Positions 63,288-64,000 of a stretch of 64,000 nucleotides of DNA are shown here, in pieces. Position 1 is the first letter of the stretch, and every line of letters starts with the position of its first letter. Origin of the DNA: Thermanaeromonas toyohensis ToBE (GTDB taxonomy: Bacteria; Bacillota; DSM-521; Neomoorellales; Neomoorellaceae); NCBI RefSeq assembly GCF_900176005.1, contig NZ_LT838272.1:1941587-2005586 (forward strand), given 5' to 3'. The position numbers and the translations under genes are program-made. The notes below the pieces were generated by a model, which did not search any database, was not told where the DNA came from, and saw only the letters and a list, made by a program, of their open reading frames with translations.

Positions 63288-64000
63288 CTAAAGCCAGAAA
63301 ATTTGGGGTTGTTTAGTAGCCTTTACCGCCCAACATGCCAGGGCTAAGCTCATTACACAGTCATCATGTCTTCCCTCGGGTGCCTCTGCTTTAACTGTTG
63401 TTCCTCTCCGCACCCTCTGAAAGCACCGGAGTTCGTCACGCAACATCGTATTACCCGCTGGGAGGAGAAGTTTTTTCTGTTCCACCTGTACCACCAAGTT
63501 AGAAATCAACTCTTCCCTGCTCCGGACAGTAAACACGAACGGTTCGCAGTTCCTTACCTGCTCTGCTACCGGGTCGCCTACGCCCGTGGCATCAAGATAT
63601 ACCTTAGCACTATACTTCGCCTGCAACTCGTTCACGTGGGCCACTATATCCCCGTAAAGCCTCCCCCGGTAACGGTACCATTCAGCTATTTTGTAGGGTG
63701 GCTCGCTGATATCAAGCACGGTTATAACCGTGTAGTCCTGGTATTTTGCTAAATCAACACCAATGGAATAGCGGTGGCCTGGCTCTGGTTTTCCCAAGGG
63801 AGTATAATCCTCAAAAACATCCTGTAGTACCGCCCAAGGGAAAACCGCCGTATCATCATCAACGAATTCAGCTAAGTATTCTATCCTGAAAGCCACCTCT
63901 GGTATCTCACGTCTTATGCGCTCTATTTCATCCCTTGGTATCCGGGGGTTGTCATATATCGTAGCGTGAAAACTTTTGTAGTACCCGCTTTCATCTCTGA
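63288..64000 (-). CDS. Terminase large subunit, C-terminal nuclease part (5' end outside window)
   Basis: The frame is open to the right window edge (an internal GTG at 63896 is not the start; upstream codons read RIPRDEIERIRREIPEVAFR). Nuclease motifs: YSIGVDLAKYQDYTVITVLD, KVYLDATGVGDPVAEQV, GRHDDCVMSLALACW supply the acidic triad. The ATPase half lies outside. Cuts concatemeric DNA at packaging. Confidence 0.92.
   Translation of the reverse strand, partial: RDESGYYKSFHATIYDNPRIPRDEIERIRREIPEVAFRIEYLAEFVDDDTAVFPWAVLQDVFEDYTPLGKPEPGHRYSIGVDLAKYQDYTVITVLDISEPPYKIAEWYRYRGRLYGDIVAHVNELQAKYSAKVYLDATGVGDPVAEQVRNCEPFVFTVRSREELISNLVVQVEQKKLLLPAGNTMLRDELRCFQRVRRGTTVKAEAPEGRHDDCVMSLALACWAVKATKQPQIFWL

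Larger units (their letters stand above)
40670..64000 (-). mobile_element. Contractile-tail (PBSX-like myovirus) prophage, late and lysis region
   Basis: From the tRNA-Lys terminator to the right window edge the genes are phage morphogenesis genes, almost all minus strand: terminase, portal, protease, capsid, connector, sheath, tube, chaperone, tape measure, baseplate, fibre, holin, amidase, plus accessory genes. The order matches PBSX-type xkd clusters. The left boundary is inferred from the tRNA; the integrase, early genes and other att site lie outside. With only small lesions visible it may be inducible or a recent relic. Confidence 0.85.

Overview
The window looks like a spore-forming, anaerobic Firmicute chromosome of the Moorella / Thermoanaerobacterales kind. 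I infer this from gene content (a Moorella-type stressosome that feeds a diguanylate cyclase, AddAB, a SpoVB/MurJ-like flippase, candidate Spo0A boxes), frequent AUA and AGG/AGA codons, and strong Shine-Dalgarno sites. No species can be named from sequence alone.

Region 1 (1-13264) is a cyclic-di-GMP and motility island. A six-gene minus-strand operon encodes a stressosome (RsbR-, RsbS-, RsbT- and RsbX-like), then a diguanylate cyclase carrying an RsbU-like RsbT-binding domain, then a GGDEF-EAL protein with a degenerate GGDEF. Three c-di-GMP-I (GEMM) riboswitches, each followed by a terminator, precede a soluble receptor with two MCP signalling domains, a FapA/DUF342 protein and a CBS-PAS-HD sensor. 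An Xre regulator and the MotAB stator genes follow. The natural reading is: stress sensing sets c-di-GMP, and riboswitches in the same island read it. Two of the aptamers are identical over 86 nt and lie as inverted repeats around the operon.

Region 2 (13307-38937) is ordinary chromosome: a 3-methyladenine glycosylase, RmuC, a CBS-GGDEF cyclase, AddAB, an EF-G-like GTPase, a flippase, SurE, TPR proteins, a Fur-family regulator, an AttH/CrtC-like lipocalin, a DnaQ-DinG helicase, ThiL, DUF3786 and several unknowns.

Region 3 (39002-40665) holds an intact ISL3-family insertion sequence with imperfect terminal inverted repeats and a 9-bp direct repeat. It sits directly against the -35 box of a tRNA-Arg(CCG)/tRNA-Lys(CTT) operon.

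Region 4 (about 40670-64000, running off the right edge) is most of the late region of a contractile-tailed (PBSX-like myovirus) prophage, nearly all on the minus strand. Transcription order, right to left: terminase large subunit (cut by the window end), portal-MuF fusion, prohead protease, HK97 capsid, connectors, sheath, tube, tail-assembly chaperone with a textbook -1 frameshift signal, tape measure, baseplate, tail fibre, a 430-nt stretch that looks like a structured RNA, SLH-protease, holin, SLH-amidase. A DUF5343 accessory gene with its own palindrome-overlapped promoter lies near the tRNA end. Integrase and early genes are outside the window.
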